This document shows, piece by piece, positions 16,483 to 25,515 of a stretch of DNA of 64,000 nucleotides. The DNA lies in the NCBI RefSeq assembly GCF_001183965.1, contig NZ_LFZV01000001.1, positions 1,123,515 to 1,187,514 of the forward strand, given 5' to 3'. A model generated the notes under the pieces. That model did not search any database, was not told the DNA's origin, and saw only the letters and a program-made list of their open reading frames with translations. Source of the DNA: Bacillus sp. FJAT-27916. GTDB lineage: Bacteria > Bacillota > Bacilli > Bacillales > Pradoshiaceae. A program made the position numbers and the translations under genes. Positions within the stretch are counted from its first letter, which is position 1; the number at the start of each line of letters is the position of its first letter.

Positions 16483-17067
16483 TTATTCAGCTGTTTCCAG
16501 CCTCCAGCGGTCTACCCAGGCCTTAGCCTCGTTCCAGTCATGAACACGAATAACATTTTCTGGAATGGTCATTCGGTTGTAAGGGGCGTCAAATAAAATG
16601 ACTGGAATACGGCATTCCTCGGCAATGGCGACGGCATTATCATGCTTATCCTCAAAGAAGAGGTCAACATCATGTTTTTTCGCTGAGGCAATCTTGTCAT
16701 GGCTGCCGATCAATTCAATATGATGGTACATAAGGTCATGCTTATCGAACCATTGCTTCGTAACCGGGAGCAGGGTTTCGCTTCGGGCACTGATGAAATA
16801 TAGCTCATAATGTTCCTTCCACTCATTCAGCACCTGACCTGCATAAGCAGCCATTGGCGATTCCGTATAGATGCGGGGCTCAACCTCCTTGAACCATTGG
16901 TAAAATTCAAGGGGCGGGACATTCACAAAAGGGGTTAATTCATATTCTGTGATGTCATCAAGGGTCAGTTGAAGCTTAAAAGCCTCGTTTATGAAGGGGA
17001 GCAGGGATTTCTGACATGTGACGGTGCCGTCTATATCAATTCCAAAACGTTTTTGTTTGTTCATCAC
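16483..17067 (-). CDS. yqfW: HAD-family 5'(3')-deoxyribonucleotidase-like protein YqfW
   Basis: Putative nucleotidase of the NT5C group, 194 residues. HAD motif I FGIDIDGTVT (8-17) has the nucleophile Asp and the acid/base Asp two residues on; motif II is FISARSE (near 91-97), and motif IV DLFFEDKHDN carries the magnesium-binding acids. It would dephosphorylate nucleoside monophosphates; the substrate is inferred from family only. GTG at 17067 and ATG at 17064 are both possible starts; GGAGG lies 6 or 9 nt upstream. It has its own terminator and no operon partner. Confidence 0.85.
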   Translation of the reverse strand: MMNKQKRFGIDIDGTVTCQKSLLPFINEAFKLQLTLDDITEYELTPFVNVPPLEFYQWFKEVEPRIYTESPMAAYAGQVLNEWKEHYELYFISARSETLLPVTKQWFDKHDLMYHHIELIGSHDKIASAKKHDVDLFFEDKHDNAVAIAEECRIPVILFDAPYNRMTIPENVIRVHDWNEAKAWVDRWRLETAE

Positions 17068-17211
17068 GGTATTCCTCCAAGTAATTGTACGATTGATCTC
17101 TTCCGCCGGTTTTTCTAAATTCTGTTTCTTTTTGCAAAAACTTCTCTCATGTCTTTAGGCTGATGCGAGAACACTAAGGAATGCTCCATTAACTTAAAGG
17201 GGGAGAAGGCC

Positions 17212-17505
17212 TTGTCCAAACGGAATGGAAGAATGGCTGCCTCGCATCGCAATATCACTTCGATGCGGTCAACGAATGAAAGACCAGCCGCTGAAGCCGT
17301 TCAAGAAAAGAAACAGGTCATTGGCTATATTGCCATTCTTCTGTCCATTATATCCTTATTTCTTTATCCCGTCATATTTGGTTTGATCGGTTTTTTGACA
17401 GGGATTACCGCAATTAAAAGAAGGATTCGAATCTTAGGGATTCCGGCAGTCATGATCGGGCTCTTTTCGGTTTTGGCGGGTTTATTCGTCTATCCCTTCT
17501 TTTAG
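17212..17505 (+). CDS. yqfX: YqfX-like two-helix membrane protein
   Basis: 97 residues. A polar N-terminal tail (1-36) is followed by two closely spaced membrane helices (about 37-64 and 76-97) joined by a basic loop (IKRRIRI), the pattern of DUF4190-type proteins. The start is the TTG at 17212, with AAAGGGGGAG 6 nt upstream; there is no ATG nearby at the right place. Function unknown. It converges on ispG and shares its terminator. Confidence 0.75.
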   Translation: MSKRNGRMAASHRNITSMRSTNERPAAEAVQEKKQVIGYIAILLSIISLFLYPVIFGLIGFLTGITAIKRRIRILGIPAVMIGLFSVLAGLFVYPFF

Positions 17506-17520
17506 GGGGCCAATAACGAA

Positions 17521-17548
17521 AAAAGGAGCTGGGAATCCAGCTCCTTTT
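17521..17548. terminator. Bidirectional terminator between yqfX and ispG
   Basis: 12-bp stem AAAAGGAGCTGG / CCAGCTCCTTTT with GAAT loop; T or A runs on both sides. Confidence 0.9.
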
Positions 17549-17560
17549 CTTATAGATCTG

Positions 17561-18685
17561 TTACTCGGTTACGGATGCATTCGCCTGTTCTTTCTCAAGG
17601 CGCTGCTTTTCATAGTATTCCTCAGCCAAGATATCAATTTCTTTCTTCAATTCTTCAACCATTGTCGCTTCTGGTACCTTCCGGACAATTTTTCCTTTGC
17701 GGAATAGCAGTCCTTCACCTCTGGCGCCAGCAATACCGATATCAGCCTCTCTTGCTTCACCAGGTCCGTTAACAGCGCAGCCGAGAACGGCAACTTTGAT
17801 TGGGGCTTTGATTTTTTGAATATATTCATCGACTTCATTGGCGATGGAAATTAGGTCTATCTCGATTCGTCCGCATGTCGGGCAGGAAATCAACGTTGCT
17901 GAGTTAGCGGAGAGACCAAATACCTTCAATAACTCACGAGCAACCTTTACTTCCTCTACAGGGTCTGCACTTAAGGATATACGGAGTGTATTCCCGATTC
18001 CTTTGCTTAAGAGGGCGCCTATTCCTGCCGCACTTTTTACGGTTCCGGAGAATAAAGTACCGGATTCTGTGATCCCTAGGTGAAGCGGATAATCGAATGT
18101 TTGAGCTGCTTTTTCATAAGCTTCAATAGCCAAGCGGACATCTGATGCTTTCATGGATACGATAATATCATGGAAGTCGAGGTCTTCAAGAATCTTAATG
18201 TGGTGAAGAGCGCTCTCTACCATGCCGTCAGCTGTTGGGTAGCCATATTTTTCTAAGATCTTGCGTTCAAGGGAGCCGGCATTGACACCAATACGGATTG
18301 GAATCCCTTTTGCTTTAGCTGCCTTGACAACAGCTTCGACCTTTTCACGACGGCCGATGTTCCCTGGGTTGATACGAATCTTGTCGGCGCCGCCTTCAAT
18401 GGCGATCAAAGCTAATTTATAATCGAAATGGATGTCAACAACGAGCGGGATATTAATTCGTTTCTTAATATCGGCAATCGCACGAGCCGCACGCTCATCC
18501 GGACAGGCGACACGTACGATTTGGCAGCCGGCCTCTTCCAAACGATTGATTTCAGCTACAGTTGCTTCTACATCATGTGTCTTTGTTGTGGTCATGCTTT
18601 GTATAATAACTTCATCGTTGCCACCGATTGTTAAGTGTCCCACTTTCACGGGGCGGGTTTTAGTACGATGTATTAATTCACTCAC
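17561..18685 (-). CDS. ispG: (E)-4-hydroxy-3-methylbut-2-enyl-diphosphate synthase IspG
   Basis: Penultimate MEP-pathway enzyme: converts MEcPP to HMBPP with a [4Fe-4S] cluster. 374 residues in the short bacterial form: a TIM barrel (about 1-255) and a C-terminal cluster domain. Cluster ligands are in [12 protein letters not shown] (two Cys, about 268-271) and [10 protein letters not shown] (one Cys, near 303), with the following Glu as fourth ligand. The start is GTG at 18685, GGAGAG 8 nt upstream; an ATG nearby is out of frame. It shares the pathway with ispH 9 kb to the left. Confidence 0.96.
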   Translation of the reverse strand: MSELIHRTKTRPVKVGHLTIGGNDEVIIQSMTTTKTHDVEATVAEINRLEEAGCQIVRVACPDERAARAIADIKKRINIPLVVDIHFDYKLALIAIEGGADKIRINPGNIGRREKVEAVVKAAKAKGIPIRIGVNAGSLERKILEKYGYPTADGMVESALHHIKILEDLDFHDIIVSMKASDVRLAIEAYEKAAQTFDYPLHLGITESGTLFSGTVKSAAGIGALLSKGIGNTLRISLSADPVEEVKVARELLKVFGLSANSATLISCPTCGRIEIDLISIANEVDEYIQKIKAPIKVAVLGCAVNGPGEAREADIGIAGARGEGLLFRKGKIVRKVPEATMVEELKKEIDILAEEYYEKQRLEKEQANASVTE

Positions 18686-18788
18686 TGGTCATTCTCTCCT
18701 TTTAGGCGTATTGCCTTTATGCCGCAAAAGCATTTCTAGTTTATTGTATCAACGGTTGCCATCTAATTACAATTAAAGAGATTTCTCT

Positions 18789-19085
18789 TTAATAATCCTT
18801 TAGTTTGTATGTCTGTCCGATTTTAATCTCTTCAGGCTTTAACCCGTTATTTAAGGAACTGAAATCCTTGATGATTTGTTCGATAGGGACAGGAAGTGTC
18901 CCTTCCTTTTCTTCTATTAAGGAGATGACGGTATCACCGGGCTCCACTTTTATATTATAGTAGGTTTCATTTGTTTTATCCACAACGGCTGGAGTTGCTT
19001 TTGGCAAGGTTCCATATGTCAGGTCATAGTAGACGGAATAGATGACAATGCAGCAACCAAGGAAGATCAGTAATTTTTTGATCAT
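18789..19085 (-). CDS. yqfZ: YqfZ-like LysM-domain protein
   Basis: 98 residues: an N-terminal membrane anchor or signal (3-20), a short linker, then a LysM-like module (about 46-98) with VEPGDTVISLI and the closing IKIGQTYKLK. It would be exposed outside the membrane and bind peptidoglycan. Size and place next to ispG match YqfZ. A weak palindrome (18772-18793) overlaps its stop codon. Confidence 0.8.
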   Translation of the reverse strand: MIKKLLIFLGCCIVIYSVYYDLTYGTLPKATPAVVDKTNETYYNIKVEPGDTVISLIEEKEGTLPVPIEQIIKDFSSLNNGLKPEEIKIGQTYKLKDY

Positions 19086-19185
19086 ATCTCTTCTCCTGCC
19101 TTTTCCCTTTTACTAGATTATATGCGGATAAGAGAGTGAATAGAATAGTGTTCTCTATCTTTTTGCTAAATGATAGGATAAAAAG

Positions 19186-19214
19186 AAAATGCCCGGCGCT
19201 TGTCCGGGCATTTT
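19186..19214 (-). terminator. Terminator of yqgB
   Basis: Stem AAAATGCCCGG / CCGGGCATTTT with a 7-nt loop between yqfZ and yqgB; A and T runs on both sides make it usable on either strand. Confidence 0.85.
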
Positions 19215-19232
19215 CTTGAATGGTAATGGGTT

Positions 19233-20012
19233 TTAGGCCTTCGGCTTCTTAGGAGCAGGTAATTCCTTAATAGCCATATAGAGCATCATCAGGCTGATGA
19301 ACCATTTTACATAAAAGTCACCGATGACCGGCACTTGTATGAAATCCATGAAGGTGAAGAACACGACAGCGAGTGTAAAGCTGTATGCAGCTAGGCGCCA
19401 TTGTTGGCCGAAGTTGGTCCTGCGGCCGAGAATAGAGGCGAATAAGCCGCCGAAATAAGCAAGCAGTGTCACTTCCAGGAATTGCAGGGCGGCTGTCATT
19501 AAGAACATGACAAGGATAACGAGTGTGACGATTAAGTATAGGGAAGCTTTCGCGTTTTCTATGTATTCACTGGCGGATTCATTTGTCAGACTTAATCCTG
19601 GAACCATGGAATACTCGAGCTCTTGGGCTTGTCCGTTAACCAATAGAACGGCTTTATTCTTTAACAGGCCGACCGTCACATCGCTTGAAGTGTTCAAATC
19701 AGTGGAGTTTAACGTGCCAGTGCTGTCAAATTGAATCGTGAAATCTTCCTTTTTAATCAGCTGCGGGGCATCCATATCTGATGTTAATGTGCCATCCTTA
19801 ATTTCAAACTTTGGAATGTCTGATTTCAATGCCGTGTTAAATTCGTCTACATTCGTCATGAAAGCCATCGTGAAATAAATGGCAAGTGGCAAGACCATAA
19901 TGAATGTTAGGAAGAACACGTACAGAATTGTTTTACCTATGCCCTGGAAACGATATTTAGCAATATCCTTGGGCGAGTAAAGACTTTTAACTAATTGAGT
20001 AAAAATATTCAT
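19233..20012 (-). CDS. yqgB: DUF1189 membrane protein YqgB
   Basis: About 259 residues. The first hydrophobic segment is near residues 22-44, then a polar extracellular domain (about 45-145) and three more membrane helices in the C-terminal half. The start MNIFTQLVKSLYSPKDIAKY is the conserved family N-terminus, so I place the ATG at 20012; the reading frame extends 10 codons further upstream without an RBS. AAAGGTG lies about 11 nt before the start. Family role unknown, possibly envelope related. Confidence 0.8.
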   Translation of the reverse strand: MNIFTQLVKSLYSPKDIAKYRFQGIGKTILYVFFLTFIMVLPLAIYFTMAFMTNVDEFNTALKSDIPKFEIKDGTLTSDMDAPQLIKKEDFTIQFDSTGTLNSTDLNTSSDVTVGLLKNKAVLLVNGQAQELEYSMVPGLSLTNESASEYIENAKASLYLIVTLVILVMFLMTAALQFLEVTLLAYFGGLFASILGRRTNFGQQWRLAAYSFTLAVVFFTFMDFIQVPVIGDFYVKWFISLMMLYMAIKELPAPKKPKA

Positions 20013-20150
20013 TTTGGCTACAACACCTTTTTTTAATGTCAATCTTTATTCTATCTGCCTGAGGTCGATATTACAAGGCAGTTCGCTCGGCAGTACAGAG
20101 GAGTTGGGTTAAACTAGGAGTATGGAGCGAAATAAAGAGGAGGTTATGGA

Positions 20151-20630
20151 ATGGAGTGGATTTATTGGCTCATTATTTGGGCTTTGTTTATTGTGGGCTT
20201 TATCGGCCTGATCTTTCCCATTATCCCGGGGGTATTATGCATACTGGCGGGAATGCTTGCTTACGGGCTGTTCTTCTCCTTCGACCAGTTTAACTGGCTG
20301 TTCTGGGTCGTTCAAGGCATGTTTGTCCTATTATTATTTGGAGCGGACTATTTGGCAAATATATTTGGAGTGAAGAAATACGGCGGTTCAAAGGCGGGAG
20401 TATGGGGGAGTACGATTGGATTATTGGCTGGGCCATTTATCATTCCAGGCTTCGGTATTCTCATTGGGCCGTTTGCGGGTGCGTTCATTGCCGAGCTCTT
20501 GGTTCATCGGAAGCCCATCAAGACAGCGGCGGCAATCGGATTTGGTTCCGTTGTTGGCTTCGTGGGAAGCACCATCACGAAATTCATCATTCAAGTCATT
20601 ATGATTGTTTATTTCTTAGTAATCATATAA
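20151..20630 (+). CDS. yqgC: DUF456 membrane protein YqgC
   Basis: 159 residues, mostly hydrophobic, with glycine-rich helices (IGLIFPIIPGVLCILAGMLAYG near 18-39; LLAGPFIIPGFGILIGPFAGAFIAELL near 88-114). The repeated P-G-x-G pattern is typical of DUF456. RBS GAGGAGG 7 nt upstream. It precedes sodA, as yqgC does in B. subtilis, but sodA has its own promoter. Confidence 0.8.
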   Translation: MEWIYWLIIWALFIVGFIGLIFPIIPGVLCILAGMLAYGLFFSFDQFNWLFWVVQGMFVLLLFGADYLANIFGVKKYGGSKAGVWGSTIGLLAGPFIIPGFGILIGPFAGAFIAELLVHRKPIKTAAAIGFGSVVGFVGSTITKFIIQVIMIVYFLVII

Positions 20631-20697
20631 ACGAAAGACGTTTTTGTTGAAAATCAACGTAATGATTGTTAATCTAAAATTAATCACTTCGGTCAAA

Positions 20698-20726
20698 TTG
20701 ACATAATTGTCTGAAAGTGTTAATTA
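20698..20726 (+). promoter_or_regulatory. Promoter of sodA
   Basis: Perfect -35 TTGACA (20698-20703), 17-nt spacer and TAATTA (20721-20726), about 30 nt before the sodA start, which has an ideal TAGGAGGAATG leader. Confidence 0.65.
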
Positions 20727-20757
20727 TTGACGTAATTTTATTAGGAGGAATGTTAAA

Positions 20758-21366
20758 ATGGCATTTTCTTTACCACAGTTACCGTACGAGTATGATGCAC
20801 TTGAGCCTCATATTGACAAGGAAACAATGAATATTCACCACACAAAACACCATAACACATATGTGACAAACTTAAATGCGGCACTTGAGGGCCATGAAGA
20901 TCTAGCTGGCAAGAGCCTTGAAGAATTGCTTGCTAATATTGAGTCTGTACCAGAAAGCATCCGCACAGCGGTACGCAATAATGGCGGCGGACACGCTAAC
21001 CACTCCCTATTCTGGGAATTGCTTTCACCAAACGGCGGCGGTGAGCCGACAGGTGAACTAGCAGAAGCTATCGCAGCTAAATTTGGAAGCTTCGAAAGCT
21101 TCAAGGAAGAGTTTGCTAAAGCAGCAACTACTCGTTTCGGCTCTGGCTGGGCATGGTTGACTGTTAAAGACGGCGAACTTGAACTTTATAGCACAGCTAA
21201 TCAAGATTCTCCATTAATGGAAGGTAAAACACCAATCCTCGGTCTTGACGTTTGGGAGCATGCTTACTACCTAAACTACCAAAACCGTCGTCCAGAATAC
21301 ATTGCATCATTCTGGAACATCGTGAATTGGGATGAAGTTGCGAAGCGTTACGCTAGCGCAAAATAA
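20758..21366 (+). CDS. sodA: Superoxide dismutase, Mn/Fe type
   Basis: Converts superoxide to peroxide and oxygen in the cytoplasm. 202 residues. Metal ligands: His27 in the N-terminal helix ([12 protein letters not shown]), His in [11 protein letters not shown], and Asp/His in [22 protein letters not shown] and the DVWEHAYYL signature fit the manganese form of Bacillus. The codon use is more biased than that of its neighbours, as expected for a highly expressed gene. Own promoter and terminator. Confidence 0.97.
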   Translation: MAFSLPQLPYEYDALEPHIDKETMNIHHTKHHNTYVTNLNAALEGHEDLAGKSLEELLANIESVPESIRTAVRNNGGGHANHSLFWELLSPNGGGEPTGELAEAIAAKFGSFESFKEEFAKAATTRFGSGWAWLTVKDGELELYSTANQDSPLMEGKTPILGLDVWEHAYYLNYQNRRPEYIASFWNIVNWDEVAKRYASAK

Positions 21367-21376
21367 GAAAGCTTCC

Positions 21377-21425
21377 AAGCGTTTTGGATTAGGAGCATTT
21401 GCTTCTTCTCCAAAACGCTTTTTCT
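21377..21425 (+). terminator. Terminator of sodA
   Basis: 12-bp stem AAGCGTTTTGGA / TCCAAAACGCTT followed by TTTCTTTT; the long loop could form a second small hairpin. Confidence 0.9.
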
Positions 21426-21542
21426 TTTGCCTGCTCTAGCTAAAATACATGGGCGAATTGTTAACTGCTGCCAAGTGAAAGATGCTTACATGTTCCGGAT
21501 TACCTGCAGGGAAACTAACCGAGATAAAGGGGAGTTTTCAAA

Positions 21543-22763
21543 ATGGGAATTCAAAATGATGTTATCAGCAGAATTAAGTCCAATAAGGAATTGTATATCC
21601 TGATATTGATTGGTGCGTTGTATTCATTAAGCACCGCCTTATCGAATACGTTTGTGAATGTTTATTTATGGAAGCAAAATGAGGCATTAATGGATTTAGG
21701 TATTTATAATCTGGCCGTTGTTATTTTGCAAGGGCTGGCGTTTCTGTTTGCGGGCGGACTTGCAAAAAAGGTCGATCGAATCATTATCCTACGCATAGGG
21801 GTTTGTTTTCTTGCGTCATTTTATTTGGTGGTTCTTCTCTTCTCAAGCAACTCCAGGCTCTATTTAGTGCTGATTGGGAGCTTGCTGGGCCTTGGTTACG
21901 GCTTTTACTGGCTTGCTTATAATCTTTTGACCTTTGAGATCACCGAACCGGAAACAAGGGACTCCTTTAATGGTCTGCAGGGAATCTCAGGGTCTCTCGG
22001 GGGAATGATTGGTCCCTTTTTTGCTGGGTATGTGATCAGCAGCCTGACAGGTAATACAGGCTACTTGATCATTTTTGGTTTATCTCTTGCCTTGTTCGTC
22101 GTTGCCGTCGTCTGCAGCTTTTTTCTGAAAAGGAGAGCGGCAGATGGCAGGTATCAATTGCGGGACGTAATGGAGGAACGGAAGCAGAATCGTGATTGGA
22201 AGAGGATTACATATGCGAATTATTCACAGGGGCTGAGAGAGGGTGTGTTTGTGTTTATTATCTCAGTCTTTGTGTTCGTTGAAACAGGGAGTGAGATGGC
22301 GCTTGGCACCTTCACGCTCATCAGTTCAGGCATTTCATTTCTGGCCTATTTTCTTGTCAGCCGATACGTAAAGGTGAAACACCGGAAGATATCCATGTTC
22401 ATCGGGGCAATCCTTCTTTACATGGCCATCGCCTTTCTTGTGTATCATGTATCCTACATTAAATTACTTCTATATGCTTGTTTAATTGCACTTGCTTACC
22501 CGCTGCTGTTTGTTCCCTATATGTCCCTGACCTATGATGTCATAGGGACGGCTAGGGAGGCGGCATTATATAGAGTGGAGTATATTGTCATCCGGGAGCT
22601 GTACTTGAATGCTGGCAGAGCGACCTCCATTTTGGTATTCATGGCATTGATTTTGCTGACTCCAGAGCAAACAGGCATCAAAATTCTCCTTCTTGGAGCA
22701 GGGGCTGGGCATGTATTCGTTTACTTATTTATGAGGAAAGTGACTGTAAGAAATATTGATTGA
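21543..22763 (+). CDS. yqgE: MFS-type transporter YqgE
   Basis: 406 residues with about twelve hydrophobic helices in two halves separated by a polar loop (about 195-225, RRAADGRYQLRDVMEERKQN). Fits the major facilitator fold. Position between sodA and pbpA matches YqgE. No substrate can be read from the sequence. RBS AAAGGGGAG upstream of the ATG. Confidence 0.85.
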   Translation: MGIQNDVISRIKSNKELYILILIGALYSLSTALSNTFVNVYLWKQNEALMDLGIYNLAVVILQGLAFLFAGGLAKKVDRIIILRIGVCFLASFYLVVLLFSSNSRLYLVLIGSLLGLGYGFYWLAYNLLTFEITEPETRDSFNGLQGISGSLGGMIGPFFAGYVISSLTGNTGYLIIFGLSLALFVVAVVCSFFLKRRAADGRYQLRDVMEERKQNRDWKRITYANYSQGLREGVFVFIISVFVFVETGSEMALGTFTLISSGISFLAYFLVSRYVKVKHRKISMFIGAILLYMAIAFLVYHVSYIKLLLYACLIALAYPLLFVPYMSLTYDVIGTAREAALYRVEYIVIRELYLNAGRATSILVFMALILLTPEQTGIKILLLGAGAGHVFVYLFMRKVTVRNID

Positions 22764-22833
22764 CTGGAATCTTTTACTTCTGTTAATCTGTATAAATTGA
22801 TAATAAAATGAAAGGAAATGCAACTATGAAGGG

Positions 22834-24948
22834 ATGGAGACAGTGAAAGTCAGAAAGAAAAAAAAGAAAAAACAACTACCTCTTCGTCTGAATATATTAA
22901 TATTCGTTGTGTTTTTACTTTTCTCTGCGCTAATTCTTAGACTGGGAATCGTACAGATTGTCTATGGGGATGATTACAAACGGGAAATTGAGAAAACCGA
23001 GGAAGTGACGGTTCAAAACTCTGTTCCACGGGGAAAAATCTTTGATCGCAATGGACAGATTATCGTGGATAATCAGCCGCTTTATGCAATCACATATACA
23101 CGTACCCAGAAAACATCAACAGAAGAGATGCTAGAGACAGCCGAGAAATTGGCTCAATTAATTGAAGTGAATACAGATAAGGTTCGTGAGCGGGACAAGA
23201 AGGACTTCTGGATCCTCTTGAATCCAACAGAAGCCAAGAATAAAATTACTGAAGCAGAATATAAGAAGCTGAATGACGGCAAATTAACGGATGATGAAAT
23301 CTATCAAATGCAGCTTGATCGGATAACAGAGGATGATATTGACTTCTCTGAGGATGAGCTGGAAGTATTGGCCATTTACAGCCGCTTTATCTCAGGATAC
23401 TACCTATCTCCGCAAATCGTTAAGAATAATGAGACCACTTATGAAGAAGTGGCGCGGGTTAATGAACATATCGAAAACCTTCCTGGTGTTGATACAACAA
23501 CAGACTGGGAAAGGAAATATGCTTACGGAAGTACGCTCAAATCAGTGCTGGGGAAAGTATCCACTTCTAGTGAAGGGCTGCCATCCGATAAAGCAAACTA
23601 TTATTTGGCCCGGGGATACAGCCGTAATGATCGTGTGGGCACCTCATACTTAGAACAGCAGTATGAAGAAGTATTGCGCGGACAGCAAGAAAGAATCCGC
23701 AATGTGACGGATACATCCGGCAATATAGTCAGCACCGAGATTATTACAGAAGGCCAGCGCGGAAATGATTTAATCCTAACCATTGATATGGACTTGCAAA
23801 TGGCCACAGAGGAAATTATTGAAAAGCAATTGAAGGCAAAGACGGGTACAGGAGATACGAAATACTTGGACCGTGCCTATGTTGTTGTCTCTGACCCGAA
23901 AACGGGCGAGCTTTTGACAATGGCTGGCAAGAAGTATTCAAGGGATGAAGAAACAGGAAAGATGAAGATGACGGACCATGCGCTTGGCACCTTCACCTCT
24001 TCCTATGCGATGGGCTCCTCTGTCAAAGGTGCGACCATCTTGACAGGCTACCAGACAGGAGCCATTTCACCGGGTCAGGTAATCCTTGATGCTCCGATGA
24101 AGATTAAGGGAACGCCAGTGAAGAAATCCTGGAAAACCTTTGGTAATATAACAGACATTGATGCCTTACGCGTTTCTTCAAACGTATACATGTTCAAAAC
24201 GGCTATTATGCTTGGCGGCGGCAATTACGTTGAGGGAGGATCCCTTAGTGTAAAAGATTCTGCTTTCTCTACTATGCGAAGTTACTATAATCAATTCGGT
24301 CTTGGTGTAAAGACTGGACTTGATCTTCCTGGAGAGGTTGCCGGCTATAAAGGCATTACTCAAAATGCCGGTCTATTAATGGACTTTGCCATTGGACAAT
24401 ATGATACGTATACACCGATGCAGCTTAACCAATATGTATCCACTATTGCTAATGGTGGGAATAGGGTGAAACTCCATCTTCTAAAAGAGGTTCGAGAACC
24501 ATCAGACGAGGATGATGCACTAGGCAAGGTCGTTAAAGAGGTCCAAACGGAAGTGCTGAATACTTTGCCGATGAAGCAATCTTGGATTAAACGCGTTCAA
24601 GAAGGCTTTAGGCAGGTTACACAAACGCCGGGCGGTACAGCTTATTCCTATTTCAGTGGTGCTGCATATAAACCAGCAGGGAAAACAGGTACGGCTGAGG
24701 CTTTCTATGACGGGCCTAAGTGGGAAATCGGTACGGTGCAGCCGGAAACGTATAATATTACCTTTGTGTCGTATGCACCGGCAGATAATCCAGAGATAGC
24801 CATCAGTGTTGTTGTGCCATGGGCTTATCAAAGCACCGGTCACAAAATGAATCTGGAGATTGCGAAATCGGTTTACGAGAAATACTTTGACCTGAAGGCT
24901 GAGAGAGCCGGCACTAAAAAGAAATCAGATTCAAATGATGATGAATAA
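22834..24948 (+). CDS. pbpA: Penicillin-binding protein 2A, class B transpeptidase
   Basis: Peptidoglycan transpeptidase for side-wall elongation, 704 residues. A basic cytoplasmic start (RKKKKKK), one membrane anchor (about 17-39), a dimerisation domain (about 50-340) and the transpeptidase domain. Active-site motifs: SSVK (serine in YAMGSSVKGATI), SSN (VSSNVYMF) and KTGT (AGKTGTAEAF). Sequence and location fit PbpA (PBP2A), which acts with RodA in the elongation machine. The start is either ATG 22834 or GTG 22843; AAGGGATGG sits better for the GTG. The transcript ends at the 25031 terminator. Confidence 0.93.
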   Translation: METVKVRKKKKKKQLPLRLNILIFVVFLLFSALILRLGIVQIVYGDDYKREIEKTEEVTVQNSVPRGKIFDRNGQIIVDNQPLYAITYTRTQKTSTEEMLETAEKLAQLIEVNTDKVRERDKKDFWILLNPTEAKNKITEAEYKKLNDGKLTDDEIYQMQLDRITEDDIDFSEDELEVLAIYSRFISGYYLSPQIVKNNETTYEEVARVNEHIENLPGVDTTTDWERKYAYGSTLKSVLGKVSTSSEGLPSDKANYYLARGYSRNDRVGTSYLEQQYEEVLRGQQERIRNVTDTSGNIVSTEIITEGQRGNDLILTIDMDLQMATEEIIEKQLKAKTGTGDTKYLDRAYVVVSDPKTGELLTMAGKKYSRDEETGKMKMTDHALGTFTSSYAMGSSVKGATILTGYQTGAISPGQVILDAPMKIKGTPVKKSWKTFGNITDIDALRVSSNVYMFKTAIMLGGGNYVEGGSLSVKDSAFSTMRSYYNQFGLGVKTGLDLPGEVAGYKGITQNAGLLMDFAIGQYDTYTPMQLNQYVSTIANGGNRVKLHLLKEVREPSDEDDALGKVVKEVQTEVLNTLPMKQSWIKRVQEGFRQVTQTPGGTAYSYFSGAAYKPAGKTGTAEAFYDGPKWEIGTVQPETYNITFVSYAPADNPEIAISVVVPWAYQSTGHKMNLEIAKSVYEKYFDLKAERAGTKKKSDSNDDE

Positions 24949-24969
24949 AAGAACACATAAATAAGCAAA

Positions 24970-25021
24970 TTGGACACTTATGTATGCCCCTCTTGAAGAG
25001 GATAGGACAAAAGGTGTCCAA
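24970..25021. repeat. Small inverted-repeat element
   Basis: 52 nt bounded by perfect 8-bp inverted repeats TTGGACAC / GTGTCCAA with an inner palindrome CCTCTTGAAGAGG. It lies between the pbpA stop and its terminator. It may be a miniature insertion element or a remnant of an IS end; no transposase is present. Confidence 0.5.
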
Positions 25022-25030
25022 TAACTTAAA

Positions 25031-25077
25031 AGCTGAACTATTTTAAAGTGTAATTTAAAATAGTTCGGCTTTTTTTG
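25031..25077 (+). terminator. Terminator of pbpA
   Basis: Long stem AGCTGAACTATTTTAAA / TTAAAATAGTTCGGCT (one G-T pair) followed by seven T. Confidence 0.9.
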
Positions 25078-25113
25078 TTTAGCTCTGTTAAAGGTGAATA
25101 TGGATAGGAGAAT

Positions 25114-25231
25114 GCCGCCGTTACTCCTTGCTTAGATTAGCGGACAGGGGTGACTCCGCAGATGTGCCTAAGCACTCGTGGAGGCTCCCAGACCGCCGCT
25201 GGGTTTCGCCAGCCTGCAACGAAAATCAACC
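25114..25231. repeat. GC-rich Bacillus-type intergenic repeat
   Basis: About 118 nt, clearly more GC-rich than its surroundings, with GGACAGGGGTGACTCCGC, GAGGCTCCCAGACCGCCGC and the tail AACGAAAATCAACC. This pattern resembles a non-coding repeat I have seen scattered between genes of many Bacillaceae. It lies between pbpA and the pst promoter. Identity is from memory of the pattern, not from a search. The 567 bases between pbpA and pstS are otherwise accounted for by the small palindrome, the terminator and the PhoP region. Confidence 0.5.
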
Positions 25232-25388
25232 CTTTAGATTAGCTAAGCCTTTAGGTTAAAAAATTTCAATGCAATAGTCGGTTTTCGACACTGCAAATTT
25301 AGTTATGTCCCAACCTCCTTTTACATTTTTGTCCCTCTAAATATGAACGGAGCACGATGATAACAGGATCTGAATCATCTATTTTCAA

Positions 25389-25462
25389 TTTACAAACAAT
25401 AATAAATATTTACATAACCTTTACATTTGATTAATGCCTGGTTTAAATTGCTTGTTTAATAT
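25389..25462 (+). promoter_or_regulatory. PhoP-box promoter of the pst operon
   Basis: TTTACA hexamers at 25389-25394, 25409-25414 and 25420-25425, and a weaker TTAATG at 25431-25436. The last three are spaced 11 nt start to start, the spacing of Bacillus PhoP direct repeats (TT(A/T)ACA-N5). A -10-like TAATAT lies at 25457-25462 with no matching -35, as expected for a promoter that needs bound PhoP. This predicts induction by phosphate starvation. Confidence 0.85.
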
Positions 25463-25515
25463 AGAGACTGTAAGCGGTAAATGAAAACAATCAAGCAAAC
25501 GGGAGGTCTTTGGTT

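Noticed and set aside
16422-16526. 34-codon frame with a GGAGGTGA-like RBS
   Set aside because: It runs through the yqfW terminator and antisense to the end of yqfW, and has no visible promoter or protein family.
18772-18793. Palindrome ATTAAAGAG/CTCTTTAAT as yqfZ terminator
   Set aside because: The stem is AT-rich, overlaps the stop codon and lacks a T tract, so it is too weak to call.
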